From contig JAEZAS010000382.1 of assembly GCA_023430365.1 (NCBI GenBank), forward strand, positions 1-13,656: a DNA stretch of 13,656 nt. Direction: 5' to 3'. Position 1 is the stretch's first letter. Each line of letters starts with the position of its first letter. Below, piece by piece: positions 1-7,269 of the stretch. The notes beneath the pieces were generated by a model, which had not been told where the DNA came from, made no database searches, and saw only the letters and a program-made list of their open reading frames with translations. Origin of the DNA: Planctomycetota bacterium. Lineage in GTDB: Bacteria; Planctomycetota; Planctomycetia; Pirellulales; Pirellulaceae. The position numbers and the translations under genes are program-made.

Positions 1-1325
1 CCGTAGGCGGGTCCTTGCTCGGCATTGATGGTGACGACCTCCTGCCCGAACACATCGGCCTGCACCTGCCGCCAGAACGGATTCTTCGCCCCGCCGCCGG
101 AGGCCCGAATCTGCTTCACCGGCACTCCCATCTCCTTGATGATCGTCAGGCTGTCCTTCAGCGCATAGGCGACGCCTTCCATGATCGATCGCGACAGATG
201 GCCGCGAGCATGTTTGAGCGTCATGCCAATAAACGCTCCCCGGGCGAAGGGGTCGGCGTGCGGAGTCCGTTCGCCAGCCAGGTACGGCAAGAAGAACAGA
301 CCCTCGCTGCCTCGGGGCACTCCTTCCGCCTCGCGCGACAGGATGTCGTAGCAAGCGGCCTTCTTGCTGGAGAACAAATCGCTGCAAACCCGCTCGGCAA
401 ACCATTGCAGCGATCCACCAGCAGTCAGGCTTACTCCCATGATGTGCCACTTGCCGCGCACCGCATGACAGAACGTATGCAACCGACCGAGCGGATCGAT
501 CTGCACTTCGTCGCTGTGGGCGAAGACCACACCGCTGGTGCCGATCGACGTCGACACCACGCCGCTCTTCACCACCCCCGTGCCGATGGCGTTCGCCGCA
601 TTATCTCCTGCGCCGCCGACGACGACGCAGTCGGTCGTCAGCCCCAGTTCCTTCGCAGCCGCCGGGGTCAATTTGCCGGTGACATCTTCCGACTCATACA
701 CCTTGGCGAACAAACTCGGATCGAGATCGAGCAGCCCCAGCAGTTTGGTCGACCAGTTTCGCTTCGCGACATCGAGCAGCAGCATACCGCTGGCGTCGCT
801 CAAATCTGTGGCAAATTCGCCGGTCAAGCGGCGACGGACATCGTCCTTCGGCAGCAGCACGCTGACCGTCTTGTCAAAATTCTTCGGCTCGTTGTTCCGC
901 AGCCAAAGGATCTTGGGCGCCGTGAATCCCGTGAGGGCAGGGTTGGCGACCATCTGAATGAGTTTCTTCCGACCACCGGCCCGTCGCTCGATTTCCTCGC
1001 ATTCCGCGGCCGTCCGCTGGTCGTTCCATAGCAGCGCCTTGCGGACGACGTTGCCCTTCTTGTCGAGAAACACGCTGCCGTGCATTTGGCCGCTCAGGCC
1101 GATACCTTTCACGTCGGCCGGCTTAAGCTTCGCTTTTTTGACCGCAGCGCGAACGGTTCCCACCGTTGCCTTCCACCAATCGTCTGGATCCTGCTCGCTC
1201 CAGAGAGGCTTCGGGTGATGGCTGGGGTACGACTGCGAAGCCTCGGCCAGGATGGCGCCCGCCTCGTCGATTACCAGGGTCTTCGTGCCTGAGGTGCCAA
1301 TGTCGATGCCCAGGAAGTAAGCCAT
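1..1325 (-). CDS. xylB: Xylulokinase, FGGY family (3' end cut by window edge)
   Basis: Phosphorylates D-xylulose with ATP to D-xylulose 5-phosphate in the cytoplasm, feeding xylose into the pentose phosphate pathway. About 441 residues are visible. The family is usually about 480-510 long, so some 50-60 C-terminal residues lie off the left edge. Reading the minus strand from the ATG at 1325 gives the FGGY ATPase start (DIGTSGTK, residues 8-15, Asp8 metal/phosphate site), the sugar-binding GQMHG (79-83) and LWNDQR (99-104), and GGAGDNAA (237-244) with the expected catalytic base Asp241. Later come an AGGSLQWF segment and an SGGGAKNPFW segment, both typical of xylulokinases. An AGGA-like element lies about 11 bases before the start. 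The gene is divergent from the isochorismatase-like gene and seems to have its own promoter with an inverted repeat. The family call is firm; xylulose as substrate is inferred from the overall motif pattern. Confidence 0.93.
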   Translation of the reverse strand, partial: MAYFLGIDIGTSGTKTLVIDEAGAILAEASQSYPSHHPKPLWSEQDPDDWWKATVGTVRAAVKKAKLKPADVKGIGLSGQMHGSVFLDKKGNVVRKALLWNDQRTAAECEEIERRAGGRKKLIQMVANPALTGFTAPKILWLRNNEPKNFDKTVSVLLPKDDVRRRLTGEFATDLSDASGMLLLDVAKRNWSTKLLGLLDLDPSLFAKVYESEDVTGKLTPAAAKELGLTTDCVVVGGAGDNAANAIGTGVVKSGVVSTSIGTSGVVFAHSDEVQIDPLGRLHTFCHAVRGKWHIMGVSLTAGGSLQWFAERVCSDLFSSKKAACYDILSREAEGVPRGSEGLFFLPYLAGERTPHADPFARGAFIGMTLKHARGHLSRSIMEGVAYALKDSLTIIKEMGVPVKQIRASGGGAKNPFWRQVQADVFGQEVVTINAEQGPAY

Positions 1326-1385
1326 ATCGTCGTGATCCTGAATCCGGGTGAAAGCCACACAGCCGCCTGCGGCAACCAGCGGCGG

Positions 1386-1408
1386 ATTGTACCGAGCGAA
1401 AGCGCTCG
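1386..1408 (-). promoter_or_regulatory. Putative xylB promoter with overlapping inverted-repeat operator
   Basis: On the minus strand a TACAAT -10 hexamer (1386-1391) lies about 60 bases before the xylB ATG. Immediately upstream, in the -10/-35 spacer, is a perfect inverted repeat: CGAGCG (1393-1398), four bases, CGCTCG (1403-1408). There is no good -35 hexamer, which fits a regulated promoter. The CGAAAGCGCT core resembles LacI-family operators in having a central CG flanked by A and T, but this is only a resemblance. A repressor bound here would block polymerase. Confidence 0.45.
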
Positions 1409-1455
1409 AACCCAGTAGCCGGCGGAGTTGGCCACTGCGGCTTTTTGAACGAATC

Positions 1456-1464
1456 TGCTATGCT
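1456..1464 (+). promoter_or_regulatory. Extended -10 element directly before the isochorismatase-like gene
   Basis: The sequence TGC-TATGCT is an extended -10 (TGn plus a hexamer matching TATAAT at 4 of 6). It ends six bases before the ATG at 1471, so transcription would start at or next to the start codon. There is no purine-rich ribosome binding site between it and the ATG. This suggests a leaderless mRNA; a -35 is not apparent. Confidence 0.35.
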
Positions 1465-1470
1465 GCCGAA

Positions 1471-2058
1471 ATGAGCACTCCGTCGATGCCTCGCAGCCCA
1501 GAACTCATGTCCCGCGGCGACACCGGCCTGATTGTGGTCGATGTCCAAGAGAAGCTCTTGCCCGCCATTCCGCATCACGAGCGTCTCCTGTGGAACCTGC
1601 GCCGGCTGGTCGATGGGGCCGCCCTCCTCGGCGTGCCCGTGGTCGCCACCGAGCAATATCCCAAGGGTCTCGGTCCTACCGTGCCGGAGCTTCGGCAGCG
1701 CATCGCTGCTCCTCCCGCCAAGGTGATGTTCAGCTGTCGGGAATGCGGCGACCTCCTGGCCCAACTCCGGCAAAAGGGCGTCTACAAAATCCTGGTCGTC
1801 GGCATCGAGACCCACGTCTGCGTCCAGCAAACGGTGCTCGACCTGCTGGCCGATGGATACCGCGTGTTTGTGGCCGTCGACGCCGTTGGCTCTCGCTACT
1901 CGCTCGACCACGAGACCGCCCTCCGCCGCATGGACTCCGCCGGAGCCACGCTGACAACCGTCGAATCGGCTCTGTTCGAATGGTGCGAGGCGGCTGGCAC
2001 ACCCGAGTTCAAGCAAATCAGCGCCCTGGTCCGAGAAACCGGTCCCACCACGGTCTAG
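1471..2058 (+). CDS. Isochorismatase-like cysteine hydrolase (YcaC-type)
   Basis: A 195-residue cytoplasmic member of the isochorismatase-like (cysteine) hydrolase superfamily. It covers a full single domain of normal family length. The catalytic triad is visible: Asp24 in VVDVQEKLLP, Lys84 in PPAKVMFS and Cys117 in GIETHVCVQQ. The segment ATEQYPKGLG (residues 59-68) is typical of the YcaC-like branch, whose members act on amides or remain uncharacterised. It is probably not a true isochorismatase: there is no aryl-carrier domain or siderophore neighbour. The ATG at 1471 was chosen because the reading frame upstream, back to 1348, runs through the divergent promoter region and codes for an unrelated Arg/Pro-rich stretch. 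The 3' end shares the four bases CTAG with the convergent ExbD-like gene. Substrate unknown. Confidence 0.85.
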   Translation: MSTPSMPRSPELMSRGDTGLIVVDVQEKLLPAIPHHERLLWNLRRLVDGAALLGVPVVATEQYPKGLGPTVPELRQRIAAPPAKVMFSCRECGDLLAQLRQKGVYKILVVGIETHVCVQQTVLDLLADGYRVFVAVDAVGSRYSLDHETALRRMDSAGATLTTVESALFEWCEAAGTPEFKQISALVRETGPTTV

Positions 2059-2672
2059 CGTTCTTCGGGTTGCTCTTCCGCAGACGCTTTGTCCGCAGCC
2101 GGGGTATCAGGCTCGGAGGATTCGGACTTGCTCTCGTCTTTGTCGTCGCTGGTTGCCGCAGCGGCGGGCTCCGCCTCAGCGGAGGCGGATTCAGGCGTTT
2201 CCGCTCCGGCCTCCTCCGCGCCGCCGCCGGGCATGGCTGCCGTCCCCATAGCGCTCGCAGAATCGATCGAGTGCAACGAATAGGGGACTCCCACCTCCGC
2301 AATCCTATCCAGCACTTCCTGGGCAATTCCGTAGGGTACGGACGAATCAGATCGGACCATCACACTCAAGCTCGATCCGTTCCGATATTCCATGGCCTGC
2401 AATTGCCGGAGTTGATTGGGAAGGTCCGCCAATTGGACCTTCGCTCCGTCGAGCAACACTTGCTCATCCGCGTCGATTTCGACGACAACCAGACGAGCGC
2501 GTGGGACGGCCGTGGGAGTGGGAGCGATCACGACCGGCTGGCGGCTTGATCCAACGTACAGAAAACCGCCGAGCAACACCGCGACCAGGCAAGGCACCGC
2601 CAGCAGCACCACGATCACGACGACCGCCACTGCCGCTCCACCGCCTGCCCGTTTGTCGTCTTGCTTGTCCAA
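2055..2672 (-). CDS. Membrane-anchored ExbD/TolR-like protein with acidic tail, TTG start
   Basis: A 205-residue single-pass membrane protein. Residues 1-12 are a charged and Gly-rich cytoplasmic lead. Residues 13-40 form one hydrophobic helix rich in Val, Ala and Leu. Residues 60-135 resemble the periplasmic domain of ExbD/TolR: a VVVEIDADEQVLLDG strand-turn, then a short helix, then VMVRSDSSVPYGIAQEVLDRI, matching the family's 'aDkxvpyxxvxxvmdxxxxaG' core. Residues 149-205 are a low-complexity Ala/Glu/Ser/Asp tail, presumably disordered. The helix lacks the Asp that carries protons in true ExbD/TolR, and no ExbB/TolQ gene is adjacent, so energy coupling is doubtful. The TTG at 2672 is preferred because GGGAG sits seven bases upstream of it and a TACAAT -10 lies at 2742-2747. 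An ATG at 2822 would be upstream of that promoter and would add a non-membrane Arg-rich lead. Confidence 0.65.
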   Translation of the reverse strand: MDKQDDKRAGGGAAVAVVVIVVLLAVPCLVAVLLGGFLYVGSSRQPVVIAPTPTAVPRARLVVVEIDADEQVLLDGAKVQLADLPNQLRQLQAMEYRNGSSLSVMVRSDSSVPYGIAQEVLDRIAEVGVPYSLHSIDSASAMGTAAMPGGGAEEAGAETPESASAEAEPAAAATSDDKDESKSESSEPDTPAADKASAEEQPEER

Positions 2673-2741
2673 AGCTGCTCTCCCACGAATTCGCCGCGCC
2701 CATCGCCGCCGACTTGAAGTGTTCGGCGTCTCGGGCGGGAT

Positions 2742-2750
2742 ATTGTAGCA
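2742..2750 (-). promoter_or_regulatory. Extended -10 promoter of the ExbD-like gene
   Basis: On the minus strand TGC-TACAAT forms an extended -10 with a 5-of-6 hexamer. The predicted start of transcription near 2735 gives a leader of about 63 bases to the TTG at 2672 and places this promoter downstream of the alternative ATG at 2822. No convincing -35 is seen, as expected for an extended -10. Confidence 0.45.
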
Positions 2751-2824
2751 ACCGCTATGACGATCCCGGCAAAATTCGCCCCAAGGCCTAGCGTCGCCGA
2801 CTTTTCTCGCGACACTAGTCACCT

Positions 2825-4282
2825 ATGCCTGAGATCCCCCAGTTCTTCTTCACGATCTGGCCGCACGTCATCGCCCTGGCCGACCTGACGCTGGTCGCAG
2901 TTTCGGTCTCGCACGTCGTGCTGACCAAGCCCGACACCCGCTCGGCCATCGGCTGGGTCGGCATTATCCTGCTCGCGCCGTTTGTCTGGACGATCCTCTA
3001 CGTGCTGTTCGGTGTGAACCGAATCCATCGCACCGCCCGCCGCTTGAAACGTGGCGTCGCAGGGCCGGGGCGAGCGGAGATCCAACCAGCCACCTCAAAG
3101 GCCATCAGTCGCACCCTCGGCGAAGAAGCCAGCCACCTGTTGCCGCTGATGGAGTTCGTCAAGCAGATCACCGACCTGGCGCTGCTCGACGGCAATCGCA
3201 TCACCCCGCTGGTCGGCGGCGACGAAGCCTATGCCGACATGCTGGCCGCCATCGACAAAGCCCAGTGCTCGATCGGCCTCTCAACCTACATCTTCGACAA
3301 CGACCCGGTCGGCGCCCTGTTTGTCGACGCCCTCGATCGGGCCCAGCAGCGCGGCGTGGAAGTGCGGATCCTGATCGACGACGTCGGCAGCCGTTACACC
3401 CTGCCGCCGATTACCTGGACTCTCCGTCGCCGGGGCCTTCCCCACGCCAAGTTCCTGCCCACGCTGATCCCCTGGAAGCTGCACTACTCCAATCTCCGCA
3501 GCCACCGCAAGATCCTCGTCATCGATGGCGACATCGGCTTCACCGGCGGGATGAACATCCGGCAAGGACATCGGCTGAGCGATCCCGGCAAGCATCCGAT
3601 CCAGGACATCCACTTCCGCATCGAAGGTCCGGTCGTTGCACACCTGCGAGAAACCTTCGCCAGCGATTGGGAGTTCTGCACCGGAGAGCGACTAACCGGC
3701 GAGAACTGGTTCCAGCAACTTGAGCCCCGCGGCTTCACGCTCTGCCGCGGCATCCCGGACGGTCCCGAAGCCCAGATGGAGCAACTGCAATACACGCTGC
3801 AGTGTGCGATCGACTGCGCGAGAAAGTCGATCGTCGTCGTCACTCCCTACTTCCTGCCCGAACAGGCTTTGATCACGGCCCTCACGGTGGCCGCCATGCG
3901 GGGAGTGCAGGTGCAGATCGTCCTGCCGGAGAAGAACAATCTGACGATGGTGCAGTGGGCCTGCATGGGTCAGCTCGGCCAGGTGCTCGAGCGAGGTTGC
4001 CGAGTCTGGCTCAGTTCGCCGCCGTTCGATCACTCGAAGCTGGTCATCGTCGATGGCTGCTGGGTGCTGCTTGGTTCCGCCAACTGGGACCCGCGCAGCC
4101 TGCGCCTCAACTTCGAGTTCAATGTCGAGTGCTACGACCGCGAGCTCGCCCAGGCTGCCACGCAGGTAGCCCACGAAAAGATGCATTCCGGACGCGAGCT
4201 CCAACTCGCCGAATTGCAGAACCGCCCACTCATCTGGCGCATCCGCGACGGCATCGCCAGGCTCGCCCAGCCTTATCTCTAG
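2825..4282 (+). CDS. cls: Cardiolipin synthase, two-HKD phospholipase D family
   Basis: Joins two phosphatidylglycerol molecules to cardiolipin plus glycerol at the inner membrane. The 485-residue length matches ClsA-type enzymes. Residues about 9-30 and 38-61 are two membrane helices (the PLDc_N region), the second containing GWVGIILLAPFVWTILY. The first HKD motif is His227-Lys229-Asp234 in HRKILVIDGDIGFTGGMNI; the second is His403-Lys405-Asp410 in HSKLVIVDGCWVLLGSANW. Both are complete, so the enzyme should be active. The start at 2825 gives a normal N-terminus, but there is no ribosome binding site just upstream (AGTCACCT before the ATG). The gene is divergent from the ExbD-like gene and convergent with fliM, with 16 bases between the two stop codons, so it is probably transcribed alone. 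Other two-HKD transphosphatidylases are possible but less likely given the N-terminal helices. Confidence 0.93.
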   Translation: MPEIPQFFFTIWPHVIALADLTLVAVSVSHVVLTKPDTRSAIGWVGIILLAPFVWTILYVLFGVNRIHRTARRLKRGVAGPGRAEIQPATSKAISRTLGEEASHLLPLMEFVKQITDLALLDGNRITPLVGGDEAYADMLAAIDKAQCSIGLSTYIFDNDPVGALFVDALDRAQQRGVEVRILIDDVGSRYTLPPITWTLRRRGLPHAKFLPTLIPWKLHYSNLRSHRKILVIDGDIGFTGGMNIRQGHRLSDPGKHPIQDIHFRIEGPVVAHLRETFASDWEFCTGERLTGENWFQQLEPRGFTLCRGIPDGPEAQMEQLQYTLQCAIDCARKSIVVVTPYFLPEQALITALTVAAMRGVQVQIVLPEKNNLTMVQWACMGQLGQVLERGCRVWLSSPPFDHSKLVIVDGCWVLLGSANWDPRSLRLNFEFNVECYDRELAQAATQVAHEKMHSGRELQLAELQNRPLIWRIRDGIARLAQPYL

Positions 4283-4292
4283 CGGCCCCGTC

Positions 4293-4308
4293 GAAGGGCT
4301 ATCCCTTC
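4293..4308. terminator. Small hairpin between convergent cls and fliM
   Basis: GAAGGG and CCCTTC form a perfect 6-base-pair stem with the loop CTAT, overlapping the fliM stop codon. It lies just after cls, and only two T residues follow the stem. It could end transcription in either direction but is weak, with no long T tract. Confidence 0.25.
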
Positions 4309-5345
4309 TTCGCCGCTGCCGGCGCTGGTGAAGGAGGCACTGCGGGAGCGATCGCCTGTTCGATCTTCAGCGCCTTCAGCCCCTTGAGCGCTCCAGCACT
4401 CGCCAGGAATTTGGGCACCCCTTGAACGGCGATCTCGATTGGCGTCCGCACGTCCTTATCGGTCGTGATGATATCCCCCACGCGCAGACCGAGCAGGTCT
4501 TCCGTGGTGATCTTCGTTTCCGCCAGAGTGGCGACCATCTCGACGCGCGAGCGGTCGATCTGCCGGCTCAGGCGGGCGATGTTTTCGGGGTTGGTGCCCC
4601 CCTTGCCATAGCTCGCCCAGGTGTTCGACGAGAGCTTGTTGCCGATGCGCTCGATCGAGTTGAACGGGATGCAGAGGTTGATCATGCCTCGCACGTCGCC
4701 CAGCGTCAGCTCGAAGCTGATCAGCACGACGACTTCGTTCGGCGGAACGATCTGCACCAGTTGCGGGTTGCTCTCGACGCGTTCGACCTGCAACTTCAGG
4801 GCAATCACGTTCTCCCACGCCCGCGCCAGTTCCTGCAGAAACAGGTTCGAGATGCGCGAGACCAGTCGCAGCTCAATTTCGGTCAATGGCCGACGAACGA
4901 CCGGCCCGCTGTCCTTTCCGCCCCCCAGCAGGCGATCGATGATCGGGTAGAGAATCGCCGGGTTGATGTCCAGGATCAAGTTGCCTTCGAGCGGTTCGGC
5001 CCGGAGCAGGTTGAAGCAGGTCGGGTTTTCGAGGCTGAAGACAAACTCGCTGTACGTCAACTGATCGACGCTCGTCAGCTTTACTTCGACGATGCTGCGG
5101 AGCAGGGCGGACAGCGCGGCGCCAAAGTTTCGGCCAAAGCCCTCGTGCAGCGATTGCAGGGCCCGCATCTGCTCCTTGCCGACGCGTTCGGGCCGCTTGA
5201 AGTCGTAGGGCGAGACCTTCTCGCGTGGGCGCGCGGGAGTATTGACCGGCGGCGGAGCGATCGACGCGGGACGGGCTGGCGCCGCCCCCTCCATCGCGCT
5301 GAGCAGGCTTTCGACTTCCGCCTGGCTTAGAACTTCGTCTGCCAT
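4299..5345 (-). CDS. fliM: Flagellar motor switch protein FliM
   Basis: Component of the C-ring at the base of the flagellum, where it binds phospho-CheY and sets rotation direction. The 348 residues are typical of FliM. Visible parts: the N-terminal CheY-binding motif LSQAEVESLL (residues 6-15); a Pro/Ala linker (21-42); the family-typical SPYDFKRPERVGKEQMRAL (45-63); the middle CheC-like domain with DRLLGGGKD (137-145); and a C-terminal FliN-like SpoA domain (about 265-330). The tail is Ala/Pro rich. A GAGAGAAG purine run shortly before the ATG can serve as ribosome binding site. No other flagellar gene is in the window: fliN is not downstream, and the next gene upstream is proA, 206 bases away across an octamer-repeat spacer. 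This suggests dispersed flagellar genes, as in several planctomycetes. Confidence 0.95.
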   Translation of the reverse strand: MADEVLSQAEVESLLSAMEGAAPARPASIAPPPVNTPARPREKVSPYDFKRPERVGKEQMRALQSLHEGFGRNFGAALSALLRSIVEVKLTSVDQLTYSEFVFSLENPTCFNLLRAEPLEGNLILDINPAILYPIIDRLLGGGKDSGPVVRRPLTEIELRLVSRISNLFLQELARAWENVIALKLQVERVESNPQLVQIVPPNEVVVLISFELTLGDVRGMINLCIPFNSIERIGNKLSSNTWASYGKGGTNPENIARLSRQIDRSRVEMVATLAETKITTEDLLGLRVGDIITTDKDVRTPIEIAVQGVPKFLASAGALKGLKALKIEQAIAPAVPPSPAPAAAKKG

Positions 5346-5360
5346 GACTTCTCTCGCGTA

Positions 5361-5395
5361 GGGGCAAAGGGGCCAAGAGGCAAAGGAGCCGAGGG
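5361..5395 (+). repeat. Octamer tandem repeat, left tract (four units)
   Basis: Four degenerate 8-base units in direct succession on the plus strand: GGGGCAAA, GGGGCCAA, GAGGCAAA, GGAGCCGA, followed by GGG. The consensus GRGGCMAA is the same as in the tract at 5496-5551, but in opposite orientation. It lies 16 bases upstream of the fliM ATG. Confidence 0.75.
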
Positions 5396-5495
5396 AACAG
5401 CGCCCCCAGCCAACCCAAACCTCTCTCCACCCATCCCCCCGTTAATCCCTTAACCTCTTAGCCTAAAACGCCAGTAACCCATCAATCCAAACCGC

Positions 5496-5551
5496 TTCGC
5501 GTCTTTGCCCCTTCGCCTCTTGGGCGCTTCGCATCTTGGCCCCTTCGCCTC
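5496..5551 (-). repeat. Octamer tandem repeat, right tract (seven units)
   Basis: Seven consecutive 8-base units, read on the minus strand from 5551: GAGGCGAA, GGGGCCAA, GATGCGAA, GCGCCCAA, GAGGCGAA, GGGGCAAA, GACGCGAA. The tract begins at the base immediately after the proA stop codon. It is inverted relative to the tract at 5361-5395, so the two could pair over a loop of about 100 bases. Weaker units in the same phase style (TTAATCCC, TTAACCTC, TTAGCCTA on the plus strand) lie near 5443-5466. Function unknown. Confidence 0.75.
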
Positions 5552-6826
5552 TTACTCCCGCACCTGCCCCTCACCAAACACCACGTACTTATACGTCGTG
5601 AGCTCCTTCAAGCCGCACGGCCCACGGGCGTGGAACTTGTCGGTGCTGATGCCGATTTCGGCCCCCAGTCCAAACTGGTAGCCATCGTTGAAGCGCGTGC
5701 TCGCGTTCACCATCACCGCCGAGCTGTCGACCGTGGCCGTAAACTTGCGCGCTGCGGCCAGGTCCTGCGTCACGATCGCGTCGGTATGCTGCGAACCATA
5801 GCGATTGATGTGGGCCACCGCCTCCCCCAGCGACCCGACCACCTTCACCGAGATGATCGGACCGAGGAACTCGGTCGCGTAATCCTCGTCCGTGGCTGCC
5901 TTCGCGTTGGGAACGAGTTTTTGTGTGGCTTCGTCCCCCCGAATCTCAATGCCGCGCGATTGCAGCGCCGCTCCGACCCGCGGCAGGAACGTGTCCGCCA
6001 CCGACTCGTGCACCAGCAGCGATTCACAGGCGTTGCACACGCCCAGCCGGTGGCACTTCGAGTTCACCACAATCCGCTCAGCCATGTCGAAGTTGGCCGA
6101 AGCGTCGATGTACACGTGGCAATTGCCGGTGAAGTGCTTGATCACCGGCATCTTGGCTTCTTCCGCGACCCGGCGGATCAGGCTTTCGCCGCCGCGCGGT
6201 ATCGCGACGTCGATGTACTGCGGCATCGCCAGGAAGTGGCCCACCGCCGAGCGGTCGGTCGTTTCCACCAGGTGCAAAGCAGCCGGCGGCAGCCCCTCTT
6301 CGGCGGCGACCTCCTTCAGGATGTCGACAATCGCCCGGCTCGAATGAGCCGCTTCCTTGCCGCCGCGGAGGATCACCGCGTTGCCGCTCTTCAGGCAAAT
6401 GGCGGCCGCGTCGGCCGTCACGTTCGGCCGCGACTCTTAAATGAAGAACACGACCCCCAGAGGCACGCGGGTCTTGAGAATCTGCAATCCGTTCGGCCGG
6501 ACGCTCGACTCGATCACCTCGCCCACCGGGTCGGGCAGGGCGGCGACCTCTTCCAGGCCGACGGCAATCTCGTGAATGCGTTTGGGATTAAGCGTCAGCC
6601 GATCAATCGCCGCATCGGTCAGCCCAAACCCGGGAGCCGCCTCCAGATCGACCTTGTTCGCGTCCAGAATTGCCTCGGTTCGCTCCCGCAACCGGGCCGC
6701 CGACTTCCGCAGCCAGGCGTTCTTCTGTCCCCCCGAGACCTGCGCCAGCTCCGCCGCCGCGGCCTTCGCCTCGCGGGCGGCCGACGTGCAGTAGTCCAGC
6801 AGATCACGCTCTTGAGCAACCGACAT
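5552..6826 (-). pseudogene. proA: Glutamate-5-semialdehyde dehydrogenase interrupted by one in-frame TAA
   Basis: ProA reduces gamma-glutamyl phosphate to glutamate-5-semialdehyde with NADPH, the second step of proline synthesis. Ignoring one stop, the frame from the ATG at 6826 to 5552 gives 424 codons, close to the usual 415-425. The TAA is codon 130 (6437-6439). The text before it is VPLGVVFFI and after it ESRPNVTADAAAICLKSGNAV, where the family reads ...IYESRPN...; the lost residue is the conserved tyrosine, a one-base change. The rest is intact, including the catalytic Cys in LGVCNACE (codon 264) and a normal C-terminus. GGAAAG precedes the ATG, and a good promoter lies upstream. Possibilities are a base-calling error, a recent inactivating mutation, or two fragments (129 residues, then a restart at the GTG at 6421). 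The restart has only a poorly spaced AAGAG upstream. Confidence 0.88.
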
Positions 6827-6858
6827 AAGGCTTTCCGTTCACAACGAGGCAACGGGGG

Positions 6859-6887
6859 AGTATCGAGAAATCAGCACTTAGGGTCAA
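6859..6887 (-). promoter_or_regulatory. Sigma-70 type promoter of proA
   Basis: On the minus strand a -35 TTGACC (6882-6887, 5 of 6) and a -10 GATACT (6859-6864, 4 of 6) are separated by exactly 17 bases. Transcription would start near 6852, giving a leader of about 26 bases that contains the GGAAAG ribosome binding site before the ATG at 6826. Confidence 0.6.
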
Positions 6888-7090
6888 TGTCGAACCGCCG
6901 CCGCCTGACCGGCCGACGGCTGCCCCAATCCACTCCGCCCGCTCCCAGCACCACAACACGTTACTAGAGGCCACCCGAGCCCCAATCCAAATCGCAACAG
7001 GCGTCCTCAAAAGGACTTACCCACCAGACCGGCTCCAACGAACCAAAGTTTTCACAATACTACCAACGGGTGGGTCCAAGCTCGCACCAG

Positions 7091-7115
7091 CGTAGCTGAA
7101 TTCGCCAGAATTCAG
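7091..7115. repeat. REP-like palindrome, copy 1
   Basis: After CGTAG comes a perfect 8-base-pair stem, CTGAATTC (7096-7103) with GAATTCAG (7108-7115), closed by the 4-base loop GCCA. The whole 25 bases recur at 7539 with one difference, in the loop. The short, intergenic, repeated and palindromic form fits a repetitive extragenic palindrome. Confidence 0.7.
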
Positions 7116-7269
7116 ACCAACCCAGCCCCCATCCAGATTCAAGCCGAACACCACGACAAGGTCCCAATGCCCCAGGGTTCAGCGGCCCGACTTCCCTAAG
7201 TCACTATCGACCGAAGCTGGTCCACTCCGACTTACGTCGAGCCCACCAATTCCTCTAGTTCGGCTGGCT

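Noticed and set aside
15..1031. Plus-strand open frame of 338 codons
   Set aside because: It lies antisense to a clear xylulokinase with intact motifs; its translation resembles no family.
2673..2822. N-terminal extension of the ExbD-like protein to an ATG at 2822
   Set aside because: The extension lies upstream of the likely promoter at 2742-2750, is Arg-rich and unlike the family, and the TTG at 2672 has a good ribosome binding site.
5630..6967. Plus-strand open frame of 445 codons
   Set aside because: It lies antisense to proA and runs on through the proA promoter; Arg/His-rich shadow translation.
6804..7010. Minus-strand open frame of 68 codons upstream of and overlapping proA
   Set aside because: It overlaps the proA start and its promoter, has no ribosome binding site and no recognisable sequence.
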